The notes under the pieces were generated by a model. That model searched no databases. It worked only from the letters and a program-made list of their open reading frames with translations, and was not told where the DNA came from. From the NCBI RefSeq assembly GCF_052076105.1, contig NZ_CP197245.1, positions 3,782,001 to 3,846,000 on the forward strand: a DNA stretch of 64,000 nt, written 5' to 3'. Both the position numbers and the translations under genes were made by a program. How positions within the stretch are numbered: the stretch's first letter is position 1; each line of letters opens with the position of its first letter. This DNA comes from Tardiphaga sp052076105. Lineage in GTDB: Bacteria; Pseudomonadota; Alphaproteobacteria; Rhizobiales; Xanthobacteraceae. Positions 36,632 to 44,553 of this stretch are shown here, in pieces.

Positions 36632-36648
36632 TATTCAATAAACGTGCC
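36632..36648. promoter_or_regulatory. Putative IclR operator, copy 3
   Basis: TATTCAATAAACGTGCC matches 12 of 17 positions of the operator at 41284-41300, keeping the TTCAATA core and the following ACG. It sits 48 bases upstream of the transporter binding-protein start. It is the weakest of the three copies, but it lies exactly in the promoter region of the third transcription unit of the cluster. Confidence 0.5.
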
Positions 36649-36692
36649 TAACTGGCGCGTTTCAATTCGACAAGACGCGACAGATTGCAGCG

Positions 36693-38129
36693 TCAGAACA
36701 TCTCGAAATATTCCCGCTGCTCCCAGTCGGAGACTTCCGCCTGGAAGCGATCGATCTCAGCATTCTTGATGTGCGTATAATAGTCGACCATCGTCGCACC
36801 CATCTTCTCGCGGAAGAACGGATCTTCCTTGAGCGCAAAGGTCGCCTCGCGGAGCGATTTCGGCAGCAGATCGGCATTGGTTTCGTAAGGCGTATCGGCT
36901 GATGGGCCGGGATCGAGCTTGCGATCGACGCCGTCAAGACCAGAGAGGATCTGCGACGACATATAAAGATAAGGGTTGGCCGCAGGCTCGCCGACACGGT
37001 TTTCGATGCGCGTCGCGGAATCGCCGGCGCCGCCGAGCACGCGCAGCATCGCGCCACGATTGTCGCGGCCCCAGATCGCACGATCCGGCGCCAGAGAATA
37101 GGAGCGATAACGCTTGTAGCCGTTGATGGTAGGCGTCGTGAACACCGTCGCCGCGCGCGCATGCGCCAGCAAACCGGCGAGATAGCCGCGCCCGAACGGC
37201 GATAGCGGCTGCGTCTCATCCGATGACATGAATGCATTGGCACCGGTGTCGCGCGAGACGATCGACTGATGCAGATGCCAGCCCGATGACACGACATTGG
37301 GAATTTTCGGCCGGCACATGAAGGTGGCGTGATAGCCGTGGCGATGCGCGATCTGCTTCACGGCGCTGCGAAACAGCACCATGCTGTCGGCGGGCGTAAG
37401 GCCCACCGTCGGCTGGAACGTGAATTCGCACTGGCTCGGGCCGTATTCGACCTCCACCGACCGCAGCGGCAGATTGAGCGCCAGCACATCACGCCGGATG
37501 ATCTCCAGCACCGGCTCCATCTGATCGTAGCGCTGCTCGGTGAGATAGTTGTAGCCGTGCGACAGCAGGCTCACTTCCGGCGGATTGCCGGGCTGGCCGG
37601 CATCCTCCGGCTTCATCCGCTCGTTCTCGACGCGGAAAATATGAAATTCGACTTCGAGGCCCGCGATAAAATCGTAGCCGCGGTTGCCGAGATCGCCGAG
37701 CACCCTCTTGAAGAGATTGCGCGTCGCGAACGGCACCGGGCGGCCATCGGCAAAATGCACGTCGCAAAGGAGCCAGCCGGTCTCCGGCGCCCAGGGCAGA
37801 ATGCGAAACGTCGTCGGATCGGGAATCATCAGGACGTCGGCCGCGCCCTGCATTTCGGGAATGCCGAAACCGCCACCCGCAGTGAACACCGGAAACACCG
37901 TCTTGTGCGACGTGTCCTTGGCGAACATGGTCGTGGTGATCGAGCAGCCGCTTTCAAGGCAGCGTAATGCCTCGCTGGCGATCAATGTCTTGCCGCGCAG
38001 GATGCCGTGCTGGTCCGGAAACGACAGCCGGATCACTTCGAGCTTGTGCTCTTCGACCATCCTGCGCAGCCGGACCGCTGCTTCCTTCTGCTCCGCGGAC
38101 CACAAACCGTGACGTTCAACGAAACTCAA
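36693..38129 (-). CDS. Glutamine-synthetase-like ligase (gamma-glutamyl-amide synthetase type)
   Basis: A 478-residue protein of the glutamine synthetase fold. GLEVEFHIF and VEYGPSQCEFTF supply metal-binding glutamates, SGWHLHQSI the metal histidine, and RSYSLAPDRAIWGRDNRGAM with RIENRVGEPAANPYLYMS the ATP and glutamate part. The long ATP-site loop and C-terminal Tyr region of true GlnA are not evident, so it is more like the ligases that add glutamate to amines (PuuA, IpuC, aniline-pathway TdnQ). It is the last gene in the unit 41265-36693, 31 bases after the Rieske oxygenase. It probably traps an amine as a gamma-glutamyl amide. Confidence 0.82.
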   Translation of the reverse strand: MSFVERHGLWSAEQKEAAVRLRRMVEEHKLEVIRLSFPDQHGILRGKTLIASEALRCLESGCSITTTMFAKDTSHKTVFPVFTAGGGFGIPEMQGAADVLMIPDPTTFRILPWAPETGWLLCDVHFADGRPVPFATRNLFKRVLGDLGNRGYDFIAGLEVEFHIFRVENERMKPEDAGQPGNPPEVSLLSHGYNYLTEQRYDQMEPVLEIIRRDVLALNLPLRSVEVEYGPSQCEFTFQPTVGLTPADSMVLFRSAVKQIAHRHGYHATFMCRPKIPNVVSSGWHLHQSIVSRDTGANAFMSSDETQPLSPFGRGYLAGLLAHARAATVFTTPTINGYKRYRSYSLAPDRAIWGRDNRGAMLRVLGGAGDSATRIENRVGEPAANPYLYMSSQILSGLDGVDRKLDPGPSADTPYETNADLLPKSLREATFALKEDPFFREKMGATMVDYYTHIKNAEIDRFQAEVSDWEQREYFEMF

Positions 38130-38160
38130 CGCACTCTCCCGCGGCTGTTCTGATCAATCT

Positions 38161-39528
38161 TCATTCTGCCGCCGGCAGATGCACGACGTTGGATCCCGGC
38201 TCGGTCTGATCCGCCGGCACAGGCGCCATCCAGGGCGCGCCGCGGCGACGGGCGACGTCGACCTCCATCCAGTAGGTTTCCCAGCCCTTGCTCGGCCCGA
38301 TGCCGTCCATAGTCCCCGGCCCTTGAATGCTCCGCGCGCTGTCGGCGTCGAGGAACAGCATCGGCTTCTGGCCACCGGCGACCTTCTCGATCTCCGCACG
38401 CAGCAGCTTGCGATAGGCGATGATCGCCTTGTCGCTGGAGCCGAGATGCTCGCGGGTGCGGTCCTGGATCTTGCCCATCGATTCCACCGCCCACTGGTCG
38501 TGGACATTGATGTCGGCGCCCATGCCCGTATAGGTCTCGTGCTTCTGCTCGTGCGGATCGAAGCCGTAGTCGTTACGCTTGTTCTTGCGCGAGGTGTAAT
38601 TCGGCAGCTCGTAAAGTTCGAGCCGCTGGTCGGTCATCTTCTTCTTGTCCACCGGCTTGGTGTAGCTGGTGAAGATCGCATACCAGTAGCAATTTTCGTC
38701 GTCCACCGGCACATGCCACTGGGTGATTGTCATTTCCGAGCTCATGGGAATGACGAAGCCATGCGGGAACAGCTGGTTGGTGACGCGCACATGGGTGCGC
38801 TCTTCATCGAGCTCGCGCAGCGCAATGAGACGCAGGCCGTATTCAGTCGATTCCACATTGATGATCGGGCGATCATATTCGCGCAGGATCTTGGTCATCG
38901 GCACTTCCGTGCCGGCCGATGCACCGCGGAATTGCTTGCCATAGGACGCCTTGACGTCCTCGTCCTCGAAGAAGCGATGCAGGAACGAGGCATGAGCAGG
39001 ATCGATGCCGACCTCCAGCGCCTGCAGCCAGTTGCATTCGAACAGGCCCTTGAAGGCAAAGGTGTACTGTTCGGGCGCAGCAAAGCAGTCGATTTCCGGG
39101 AAAGCCGGCGGCTCGCCTTCGCCGAGATAGGTCCACAGGATGCCACCCTTCTCGACCACTGGATAAGCGCGCTGCTTGATGCCCTGGCACAGACGGGAAT
39201 TCTTCGGTTCGGCCGGCGTCTCCAGGCACTTTCCCTCGACGTCGAACAGCCAGCCATGAAACGCGCAGCGCACGCCGCCGCCTTCGAGACGACCGAAAGC
39301 GAGGTCGGCGCCGCGATGCGGACAGTCGCGATCGAGCAGACCGTAGCGGCCCTGTTCATCGCGGAAGAGGACGAAATCTTCGCCGAGCAATTTGACCGGA
39401 CGGATGGGACGCTCGCCTTCCAGCTCGGCGGTAAGCGCAGCGGGCTGCCAATACATGCGCATCAGCTTGCCGGCGGGCGCCTTGGGCCCAATGCGGGTGA
39501 TCAGGTCGTTCTGCTCTTGGCTCATCAT
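38161..39528 (-). CDS. Rieske non-haem iron oxygenase alpha subunit (phthalate dioxygenase family)
   Basis: A 455-residue aromatic ring-hydroxylating or demethylating oxygenase. The Rieske cluster ligands are C69, H71, C88 and H91 (CPHRGADL ... CAFHGW). The mononuclear iron motif is ALEVGIDPAHASFLH, with D176 as the inter-subunit bridge and H179 and H184 as ligands. The pattern is that of phthalate 4,5-dioxygenase and related O- or N-demethylases, which work as alpha-only oligomers. A second ATG is one codon in. It is co-transcribed with an amidohydrolase and a GS-like ligase, and the likely reductase is divergent at 41508. Confidence 0.88.
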   Translation of the reverse strand: MMSQEQNDLITRIGPKAPAGKLMRMYWQPAALTAELEGERPIRPVKLLGEDFVLFRDEQGRYGLLDRDCPHRGADLAFGRLEGGGVRCAFHGWLFDVEGKCLETPAEPKNSRLCQGIKQRAYPVVEKGGILWTYLGEGEPPAFPEIDCFAAPEQYTFAFKGLFECNWLQALEVGIDPAHASFLHRFFEDEDVKASYGKQFRGASAGTEVPMTKILREYDRPIINVESTEYGLRLIALRELDEERTHVRVTNQLFPHGFVIPMSSEMTITQWHVPVDDENCYWYAIFTSYTKPVDKKKMTDQRLELYELPNYTSRKNKRNDYGFDPHEQKHETYTGMGADINVHDQWAVESMGKIQDRTREHLGSSDKAIIAYRKLLRAEIEKVAGGQKPMLFLDADSARSIQGPGTMDGIGPSKGWETYWMEVDVARRRGAPWMAPVPADQTEPGSNVVHLPAAE

Positions 39529-39564
39529 GGCAAGATTTCCTTTTTAACTCTGGCGATGCGCCGC

Positions 39565-41265
39565 TTAACGCTGAAATACGATCTTGCCGCCGACCATCGT
39601 CATATCGGCAGTGATGTCCTTGATCTGGTCGTCCGGCACCGTCATGAAGTCGGCGGAGAGCACCACGAGATCGGCCAGCTTGCCGGCCTCCAGCGTCCCC
39701 TTCCGCGTTTCCTCAAACATGTAGCGCGATGCCGCACTGGTATAGAGACGAAGCGCCTGCTCGCGCCCGATCGCTTCGGACGCGCCATAGACCTGGCCGG
39801 CAGGGTCCTTCCGCGTCACCATGATATACATCGTGAGGAACGGGTTCAGCGGATTGACCGGGAAATCGGTGCCGGCGCCGAGATTGTCCAGTCCCATTTT
39901 CTCGATCAGGGTGCGCGTCGGGACCGCACGATCCGCTGTCGGCCTGCCGAGGAAACGCGCGACCGTCGCCGCCTTGTCCCACATGAAGGCGTTCTGGAAA
40001 TCAATCCGTGCCCCGACGCGGCGCGCCCGCTCCATCTGTTCGGGGCGGATCAGGCTGGCATGGATCAAAACGAAGCGGCGGTCCTTGATCGACTTTTCCT
40101 TGTCGGCGGCCTCGAACGCATCCAGCACCTGATCGATGCCGAGGTCGCCGACGACATGAACGCCGACCCGCCAGCCGCGATTGTTGGCGATCGACACCAG
40201 CTGCTTCAGCCGCTCGGGCGTGACCTGCGCGATCCCATGATAATCGTCATGCGAGTCCGGATAGGCCTCGCGCATCATGGCCGTCTTCAGGGTCATGCCG
40301 CCGTCATAGAAAATCTTGATGCCGCCGAGCTTCAGCCAATCGTCGCCGAAGCCCGACGTGGCGCCGTTGCCGCTCATGATGGCGTCCCAACTGGCCGAGT
40401 CTGCGGGCGGTTCCGGTCGAAACATCGTTCCGACCCGCACAGTCGCATCGCCTGCCACAGCGAGCTTTTGCAAGATCTGCGTCTCGCGCGCGCTTGTCGC
40501 CCCCTCGACGACGCTGGTGATACCGAGGCGATTGAGCGCGGCCTCGGCGAGACGATATTGCCGCAACTCCTCGTCTTCGGTGAAGGGCGGCACGATGTTC
40601 TCGACCAGCGGGATCGCCGTCTCGACCAGCACGCCATTGATGTCGCCGCTTACGTCGCGCTCGAATGAGCCGCCGGCTGGATCGGGCGTGCTCTTGCCGA
40701 TGCCCGCCTTCTGCAACGCCAGCGAATTGGCCATCGCAAAGTGACCGACGGTCCGCAGATAGACCGGATTGTTCGGCGAAACGCTGTCGAGCTCCTGGCG
40801 GGTCAGGTAGCGCTTTTCCGCGAGCTGCGATGGCGGATGCCAACCGCCGGTCGTAATCCATGCGCCGGGCTGTTTCTTCGCAACGAACGCTTTGATGAGC
40901 TCGAGCGCGCCGGCCACGTCTTTGGCGCCGCCGAGATTGACCACATAGTCGCCGAGCCCGGCCGCTCTGAAATGGGCGTGGGTGTCGATCAGGCCAGGGA
41001 CCACCGACTTGCCGGCGAGGTCGATGACCCGGGTCTGCGGACCCGCGAGCGGCTTGATGACAGCGTCGCTGCCGACCGCGAGGATCTTGCTGTCGCGGAT
41101 CGCCAGCGCTTGCGCGATCGTCGATTGGCCGTCGAGGGTGAGGATCTTGCCGCCCGTCAGGACAACCTGAGGGGCGTTCTGGTCAGATTGCTGCGCCACA
41201 GCCGGCAAGACCGAGGCGCCAACGGCGATTGCCCCCGCAATGATGGATTTCGCAACCAGGTGCAT
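39565..41265 (-). CDS. YtcJ/NfdA-like amidohydrolase with signal peptide
   Basis: A 566-residue amidohydrolase. The N-terminus SIIAGAIAVGASVLPAVAQQ is a clear Sec signal peptide, so the enzyme should act in the periplasm. The metal motif is GLIDTHAHFRA; later segments are KIFYDGGMTLKTAMM, GVHVVGDLGIDQ and NLGAGTDFPVNPLNPF. Families of this type include N-substituted formamide deformylases. It is the first gene of the unit 41265-36693, with the putative operator 19 bases before its ATG. It may trim the substrate before import through the LIV-type transporter. Confidence 0.82.
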   Translation of the reverse strand: MHLVAKSIIAGAIAVGASVLPAVAQQSDQNAPQVVLTGGKILTLDGQSTIAQALAIRDSKILAVGSDAVIKPLAGPQTRVIDLAGKSVVPGLIDTHAHFRAAGLGDYVVNLGGAKDVAGALELIKAFVAKKQPGAWITTGGWHPPSQLAEKRYLTRQELDSVSPNNPVYLRTVGHFAMANSLALQKAGIGKSTPDPAGGSFERDVSGDINGVLVETAIPLVENIVPPFTEDEELRQYRLAEAALNRLGITSVVEGATSARETQILQKLAVAGDATVRVGTMFRPEPPADSASWDAIMSGNGATSGFGDDWLKLGGIKIFYDGGMTLKTAMMREAYPDSHDDYHGIAQVTPERLKQLVSIANNRGWRVGVHVVGDLGIDQVLDAFEAADKEKSIKDRRFVLIHASLIRPEQMERARRVGARIDFQNAFMWDKAATVARFLGRPTADRAVPTRTLIEKMGLDNLGAGTDFPVNPLNPFLTMYIMVTRKDPAGQVYGASEAIGREQALRLYTSAASRYMFEETRKGTLEAGKLADLVVLSADFMTVPDDQIKDITADMTMVGGKIVFQR

Positions 41266-41283
41266 CTCGCCGCTCCACCAAAA

Positions 41284-41300
41284 TGTTCAATAGACGAACG
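41284..41300. promoter_or_regulatory. Putative IclR operator, copy 1
   Basis: TGTTCAATAGACGAACG has GTTC/GAAC arms around a 7-base centre. It lies 19 bases upstream of the periplasmic amidohydrolase start (minus strand). It agrees with the copy at 41424-41440 in 15 of 17 bases. Size and symmetry fit IclR-family sites in aromatic-catabolism promoters. Confidence 0.65.
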
Positions 41301-41423
41301 AACGTGCGAATATTAGCGTTGGACTAATTCTAAGCAAGCAGAATTTTGCAGCATGAACTGATGCGTTAGTGAGCAAATGCAGCAATTCACGCCTAAAGCA
41401 TCACCTTGCGCAGAACGAACACT

Positions 41424-41440
41424 TGTTCAATATACGGACG
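41424..41440. promoter_or_regulatory. Putative IclR operator, copy 2
   Basis: TGTTCAATATACGGACG lies just upstream of the leader and reductase genes on the plus strand, 7 bases before the AGGAG ribosome site. Its near identity with copy 1, 140 bases away in the same divergent region, supports joint control of both directions. Confidence 0.65.
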
Positions 41441-41457
41441 CAATTCAGGAGCTGATG

Positions 41458-41511
41458 ATGTCGAAGACTTTGAATTCGCGGAAGGATCGGACTCAGGGAG
41501 CGCGCTCGTGA
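41458..41511 (+). CDS. Possible 17-residue leader peptide before the ferredoxin reductase
   Basis: ATG at 41458 (another at 41455) follows AGGAG with a 6-base gap, the best ribosome site in this region. It opens a 17-codon frame (MSKTLNSRKDRTQGARS). Its TGA overlaps the GTG start of the reductase (GTGA). The peptide is basic and has no recognisable domain. It may serve only to couple translation into the GTG-started reductase. It could also be chance, because a weaker site (GGGAG) precedes the GTG itself. Confidence 0.4.
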   Translation: MSKTLNSRKDRTQGARS

Positions 41512-42728
41512 GCGGCCTCGTGATCATCGGCGCCTCTTACGCGGGCGTCCAGGCCGGCATCAGCGCGCGCGAGAAGGGCTATCAGGCGCCGATCCGCATC
41601 GTAGCCGACGAAATCCATCTGCCCTATCAGCGACCACCGCTGTCCAAGGCATTTCTGTCTGGCGACGTCGCGCACAACAGCCTTTTCCTCCGCGGCGAGG
41701 ACTATTTCAAGACCCAGGGGATCGAGCTGGTGCTGGGCCATCGCGCCATCGGGCTCGATCGTGCAGCCGGCCGGATCGCGCTGGAAGGTGGCGACAGCCT
41801 ATCCTTCGATCAACTCGTCATCGCCACCGGCTCGCGCGCGCGGCGCCTCAGCGTACCCGGCCATGAGCGCGACGGCATCGTCTATCTGCGCACGCTCGAC
41901 GATGCCCTGCATCTCAAGCCCCGGCTCGAAGCGGCAAGTGACGTCGTCATTGTCGGCGGCGGCTTCATCGGCCTCGAAGTGGCATCGACCGCTGCCAAGG
42001 CCGGCAAGAAGGTGACGCTGATCGAGGCGCAGTCGCGCCTGCTGGAACGCGCGGTGTCGCCGCTGATCTCGCAATTCCTTCTGGATAGCCATCGCTCCCA
42101 TGGTCTCGACATCCGCTTCAACGAATCCGTCGTTGCCATCGAAGGCAATGGCGCCGTGCATGAGGTCGTCTGCTCCAGTGGCGTGCGGGTGCGCGCCGAC
42201 CTGATCGTCGCCGGCATCGGCGGCATCGCCAATGACGAGCTGGCCGCGCAGGCCGATATCACCTGCACCAATGGCATCGATGTCGACGAACACGGCCTGA
42301 CCAGCGCGCCGAACATCTATGCCGCCGGCGACGTCAGCAATCACCACAACGGCTTTGCCGGCCGCCGCGTGCGGCTGGAAGCCGTGCAGAACGCCACCGA
42401 TCAGGGCAAGGCTGTGGGCGCGATAATCGCCGGCAAGCCGGAAGCCTATGACGCAGTGCCGCGTTTCTGGTCGGATCAATATGACGCCAAGCTGCAGATC
42501 GTCGGCCTCTCTGCGCCGACCGACAGCGCGGTGATCCGCGGTTCGATGGATGATGGCAAGTTCTCGGTGTTTTATTATCGCGACGGCAAGCTCACCGCCG
42601 TCGACAGTATCAACCGGCCGGGCGACCAGATGATCGCGCGTCGCCTGATCACCGCATCGCTGTCGCCGACGCCGGAGCAGGCCGCCGATCTGTCATTCGA
42701 TCTGAAAAAGTTCGAAGCAGGAAAATAG
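41508..42728 (+). CDS. FAD-dependent ferredoxin reductase
   Basis: A 406-residue reductase of the rubredoxin/putidaredoxin-reductase type that passes NADH electrons to a ferredoxin serving an oxygenase. The FAD motif LVIIGASYAGVQAG begins near residue 4, the NAD motif VVIVGGGFIGLEVA near residue 145, and IYAAGDVSNHHN is the second FAD motif. The GTG at 41508 is chosen since it places the first Rossmann strand at the very N-terminus and has GGGAG 7 bases upstream; a longer reading to 41406 would cross the operator. It most likely serves the Rieske oxygenase at 38161-39528. Confidence 0.86.
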   Translation: MSGLVIIGASYAGVQAGISAREKGYQAPIRIVADEIHLPYQRPPLSKAFLSGDVAHNSLFLRGEDYFKTQGIELVLGHRAIGLDRAAGRIALEGGDSLSFDQLVIATGSRARRLSVPGHERDGIVYLRTLDDALHLKPRLEAASDVVIVGGGFIGLEVASTAAKAGKKVTLIEAQSRLLERAVSPLISQFLLDSHRSHGLDIRFNESVVAIEGNGAVHEVVCSSGVRVRADLIVAGIGGIANDELAAQADITCTNGIDVDEHGLTSAPNIYAAGDVSNHHNGFAGRRVRLEAVQNATDQGKAVGAIIAGKPEAYDAVPRFWSDQYDAKLQIVGLSAPTDSAVIRGSMDDGKFSVFYYRDGKLTAVDSINRPGDQMIARRLITASLSPTPEQAADLSFDLKKFEAGK

Positions 42729-42744
42729 GTCGGACCCGCGGCTC

Positions 42745-43530
42745 ATGCCCAAGATCAAGCGCCCCGACGACGAACGCGGCAATACCGACTTCATCGAGAG
42801 CCTCGATCGCGGCTTACGGGTATTCGAATTGTTCGGCGCGCATTCGCGCCCGATGACGCTGAGCGATGTCGCCAAGGCCGCCGATCTGCCACGTGCCACT
42901 GCGCGCCGCATCCTGTTTACCCTGGAACGCAAAGGCTATGTGACCAGCGACGGCAAGCTGTTTGCGCTCTCGCCGCGCGTCCTGGCGCTGGCCGGCTCCT
43001 ACATGACCTCCAATCAGGTCGTCACCATCCTGCAGCCGGTGCTCGACAGCATCTCCAGCGACGCACAGGAAATTTCGTCGCTCGCGGTGCTCGATGGCCA
43101 TGAGGTGATCTTCGTCGCCCGCGCCAGCCCGGCGCGGGTGTTCTCCGCCGGCATCGATCTCGGCTACCGGCTGCCCGCGTTCTGCTCGTCGGTGGGCCGC
43201 GCCATGCTCGGCAAGTATTCCAACGACGACCTCACCGCAACGCTGGATGCCATGGATCTCGTGGCGATGACGCCCTTCACGGTGACCGACAAGGAACTGC
43301 TGAAGGCCACCATCATCACCGATCGCGAGAAAGGCTACTCGCTGGTCGACCGCGAGGCCGAACCGGGCTTCCGCTCAATCTCCGTGCCCGTGCGGCGCTA
43401 CGATGGCGCCATCGTCGCCGCCATCAATATGGGCGCCCATGTGGACCGCGTCTCCACCGGGGAAATGATCGACCGCTTCCTGCCGCTGCTGCGCGATGCC
43501 GCCGACTCGGTGAGACCGCTGCTTCTTTGA
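42745..43530 (+). CDS. IclR-family regulator (PcaR/PobR-like subgroup)
   Basis: A 261-residue regulator. The winged helix begins FIESLDRGLRVFELFG and includes MTLSDVAKAADLPRATARRILFTLERKGYV. The effector domain contains VGRAMLGKYSNDDL, EPGFRSISVPVRRYDG and AAINMGAHVDRVS, typical of the PcaR/PobR/CatR-like group that responds to aromatic acids. It lies 16 bases after the reductase gene, so it is co-transcribed and probably autoregulated. It is the best candidate to bind the three related palindromes at 36632, 41284 and 41424. Confidence 0.88.
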   Translation: MPKIKRPDDERGNTDFIESLDRGLRVFELFGAHSRPMTLSDVAKAADLPRATARRILFTLERKGYVTSDGKLFALSPRVLALAGSYMTSNQVVTILQPVLDSISSDAQEISSLAVLDGHEVIFVARASPARVFSAGIDLGYRLPAFCSSVGRAMLGKYSNDDLTATLDAMDLVAMTPFTVTDKELLKATIITDREKGYSLVDREAEPGFRSISVPVRRYDGAIVAAINMGAHVDRVSTGEMIDRFLPLLRDAADSVRPLLL

Positions 43531-43546
43531 TCCGACTGGACAGCCC

Positions 43547-43894
43547 ATGCCCCATCTCGTCATCGAACACTCCACCGACGGCCATGGCGGCCTGTTCGAC
43601 GCCACCAGCCTGATGCAGGCCCTGCATGATGCAGCAGCTGCTACCGGCGTGATGCAGGCGGGGGACATCAAGGTCCGCGCGATGGCCTATACGGACTATC
43701 TGCTTGCTAGGGAGCGCGACGGCTTCTGCCATGTCACCGTATCGATGCTCGAAGGCCGCACGCCCGAGCAGAAGGTTGCCGTCAGCGAAGCGCTGCGGGC
43801 TGCGATGGCCAAACTGCTGCCACAGACCAAGAGCCTCAGCGTCGATATCCGGGACATGGACCCCGTCGCCTACAAGAAGCGACTGAACGACTAG
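43547..43894 (+). CDS. 5-carboxymethyl-2-hydroxymuconate delta-isomerase family protein
   Basis: A 115-residue tautomerase-superfamily protein. It begins MPHLVIEHSTDG, with the catalytic Pro exposed after Met removal, and has the CHMI-type middle (YLLARERDGFCHVTVSMLEGR) and C-terminal EIRDMDPVAYKKRL-like end. The enzyme (HpcD/HpaF) isomerises a ring-cleavage product in homoprotocatechuate breakdown. It follows the IclR gene by 16 bases in the same unit. No ring-cleavage dioxygenase is in the window, so the rest of the lower pathway must be elsewhere. Confidence 0.83.
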   Translation: MPHLVIEHSTDGHGGLFDATSLMQALHDAAAATGVMQAGDIKVRAMAYTDYLLARERDGFCHVTVSMLEGRTPEQKVAVSEALRAAMAKLLPQTKSLSVDIRDMDPVAYKKRLND

Positions 43895-43912
43895 ATCCTG
43901 CCCCCAAACGAA

Positions 43913-43948
43913 AACGGCGCGACATTCCCTCGGGAGTGCCGCGCCGTT
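43913..43948. terminator. Bidirectional terminator between isomerase and HU genes
   Basis: AACGGCGCG (43913-43921) pairs perfectly with CGCGCCGTT (43940-43948), and the inner CATTCCC/GGGAGTG extends the stem. A-rich sequence before it and a TCTCAATT tail after it allow use in both directions. It separates the convergent isomerase and HU genes. Confidence 0.8.
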
Positions 43949-44000
43949 CTCAATTCAGGTCGGCTGCGGTCACCTTATGGCGACCGCGCCGGAGGTCCGC

Positions 44001-44300
44001 TTAGACCGCGTCCTTCGCAGCCTTGACCGGGCGGGCGCGCACGATCTTGCGAGCCGGCTTGGCCTTGAAGGTCATGGCTTCGCCGGTGAAGGGGTTGGTG
44101 CCCTTGCGTGCCTTGGTGGCGGGCTTCTTGATGACGACGAACTTGGCGAAGCCCGGAACGAGGAACACGCCGCTCTTCTTCAGCTCTTTGTAGCCCAGGG
44201 TCGCCATGGTCTCGATGACGCCCTTGACGTCCTTCTTCGAGAGCTCGGTGGTCTCAGCGATTTTCTCGATGAGCTGCGACTTCGTCATTTGGTCTGCCAT
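44001..44300 (-). CDS. HU-family nucleoid DNA-binding protein
   Basis: A 99-residue histone-like protein that bends and compacts DNA. The N-terminal helices (MTKSQLIEKIAETTELSKKDV) and the arm region KGTNPFTGEAMTFKAKPA match HU/IHF proteins. A basic, Ala/Lys/Arg/Val-rich tail follows. A second in-frame ATG lies four codons in, directly at MTKSQL. The IHF-type dimer signature is not evident, so HU is preferred. It is monocistronic, with the terminator at 43913-43948 behind it. Confidence 0.9.
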   Translation of the reverse strand: MADQMTKSQLIEKIAETTELSKKDVKGVIETMATLGYKELKKSGVFLVPGFAKFVVIKKPATKARKGTNPFTGEAMTFKAKPARKIVRARPVKAAKDAV

Positions 44301-44352
44301 TTTGCACCTTTTGGTTTGCCGTGATTCGGTGAGACAGACACTATGAGGAATT

Positions 44353-44368
44353 ACGGGAAAAAACCCGT
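44353..44368. promoter_or_regulatory. Small palindrome in the HU upstream region
   Basis: ACGGGAAAAAACCCGT has 5-base arms around six A residues, about 53 bases upstream of the HU start. The gap 44301-44553 is AT-richer than its surroundings and should hold the HU promoter. The role of the palindrome is unknown; it could be a regulator site or a short hairpin in the leader RNA. Confidence 0.3.
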
Positions 44369-44553
44369 GCTCAATGAAATTTTCACAGATTTTGCCGGGA
44401 AAAATGGTGTTTTTTGACCGTCAGGACCCGATTCGACTTGTACGGCAGGGTTTCGGGCACCTCGCAAGCGCAAAATACTTGAAATAAAGGGCCTACGGAT
44501 TCGCTGGAAGTGACGGAAACGCACCGCAAAAATCACCCGCAGATTCGCCCCCC

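Noticed and set aside
35520..36641. A 373-codon plus-strand open frame opposite the LIV-type binding protein
   Set aside because: The minus-strand gene has a signal peptide and a family-typical N-terminus; the plus frame is a shadow.
36693..38129. Housekeeping glutamine synthetase glnA
   Set aside because: The fold motifs are present, but the sequence and context fit the catabolic gamma-glutamyl ligase group; no glnB or ntr genes are nearby.
38179..40668. An 829-codon plus-strand open frame opposite the Rieske oxygenase and amidohydrolase
   Set aside because: It is antisense to two genes with intact motifs and has no recognisable domain. High GC makes stop codons rare in the opposite strand.
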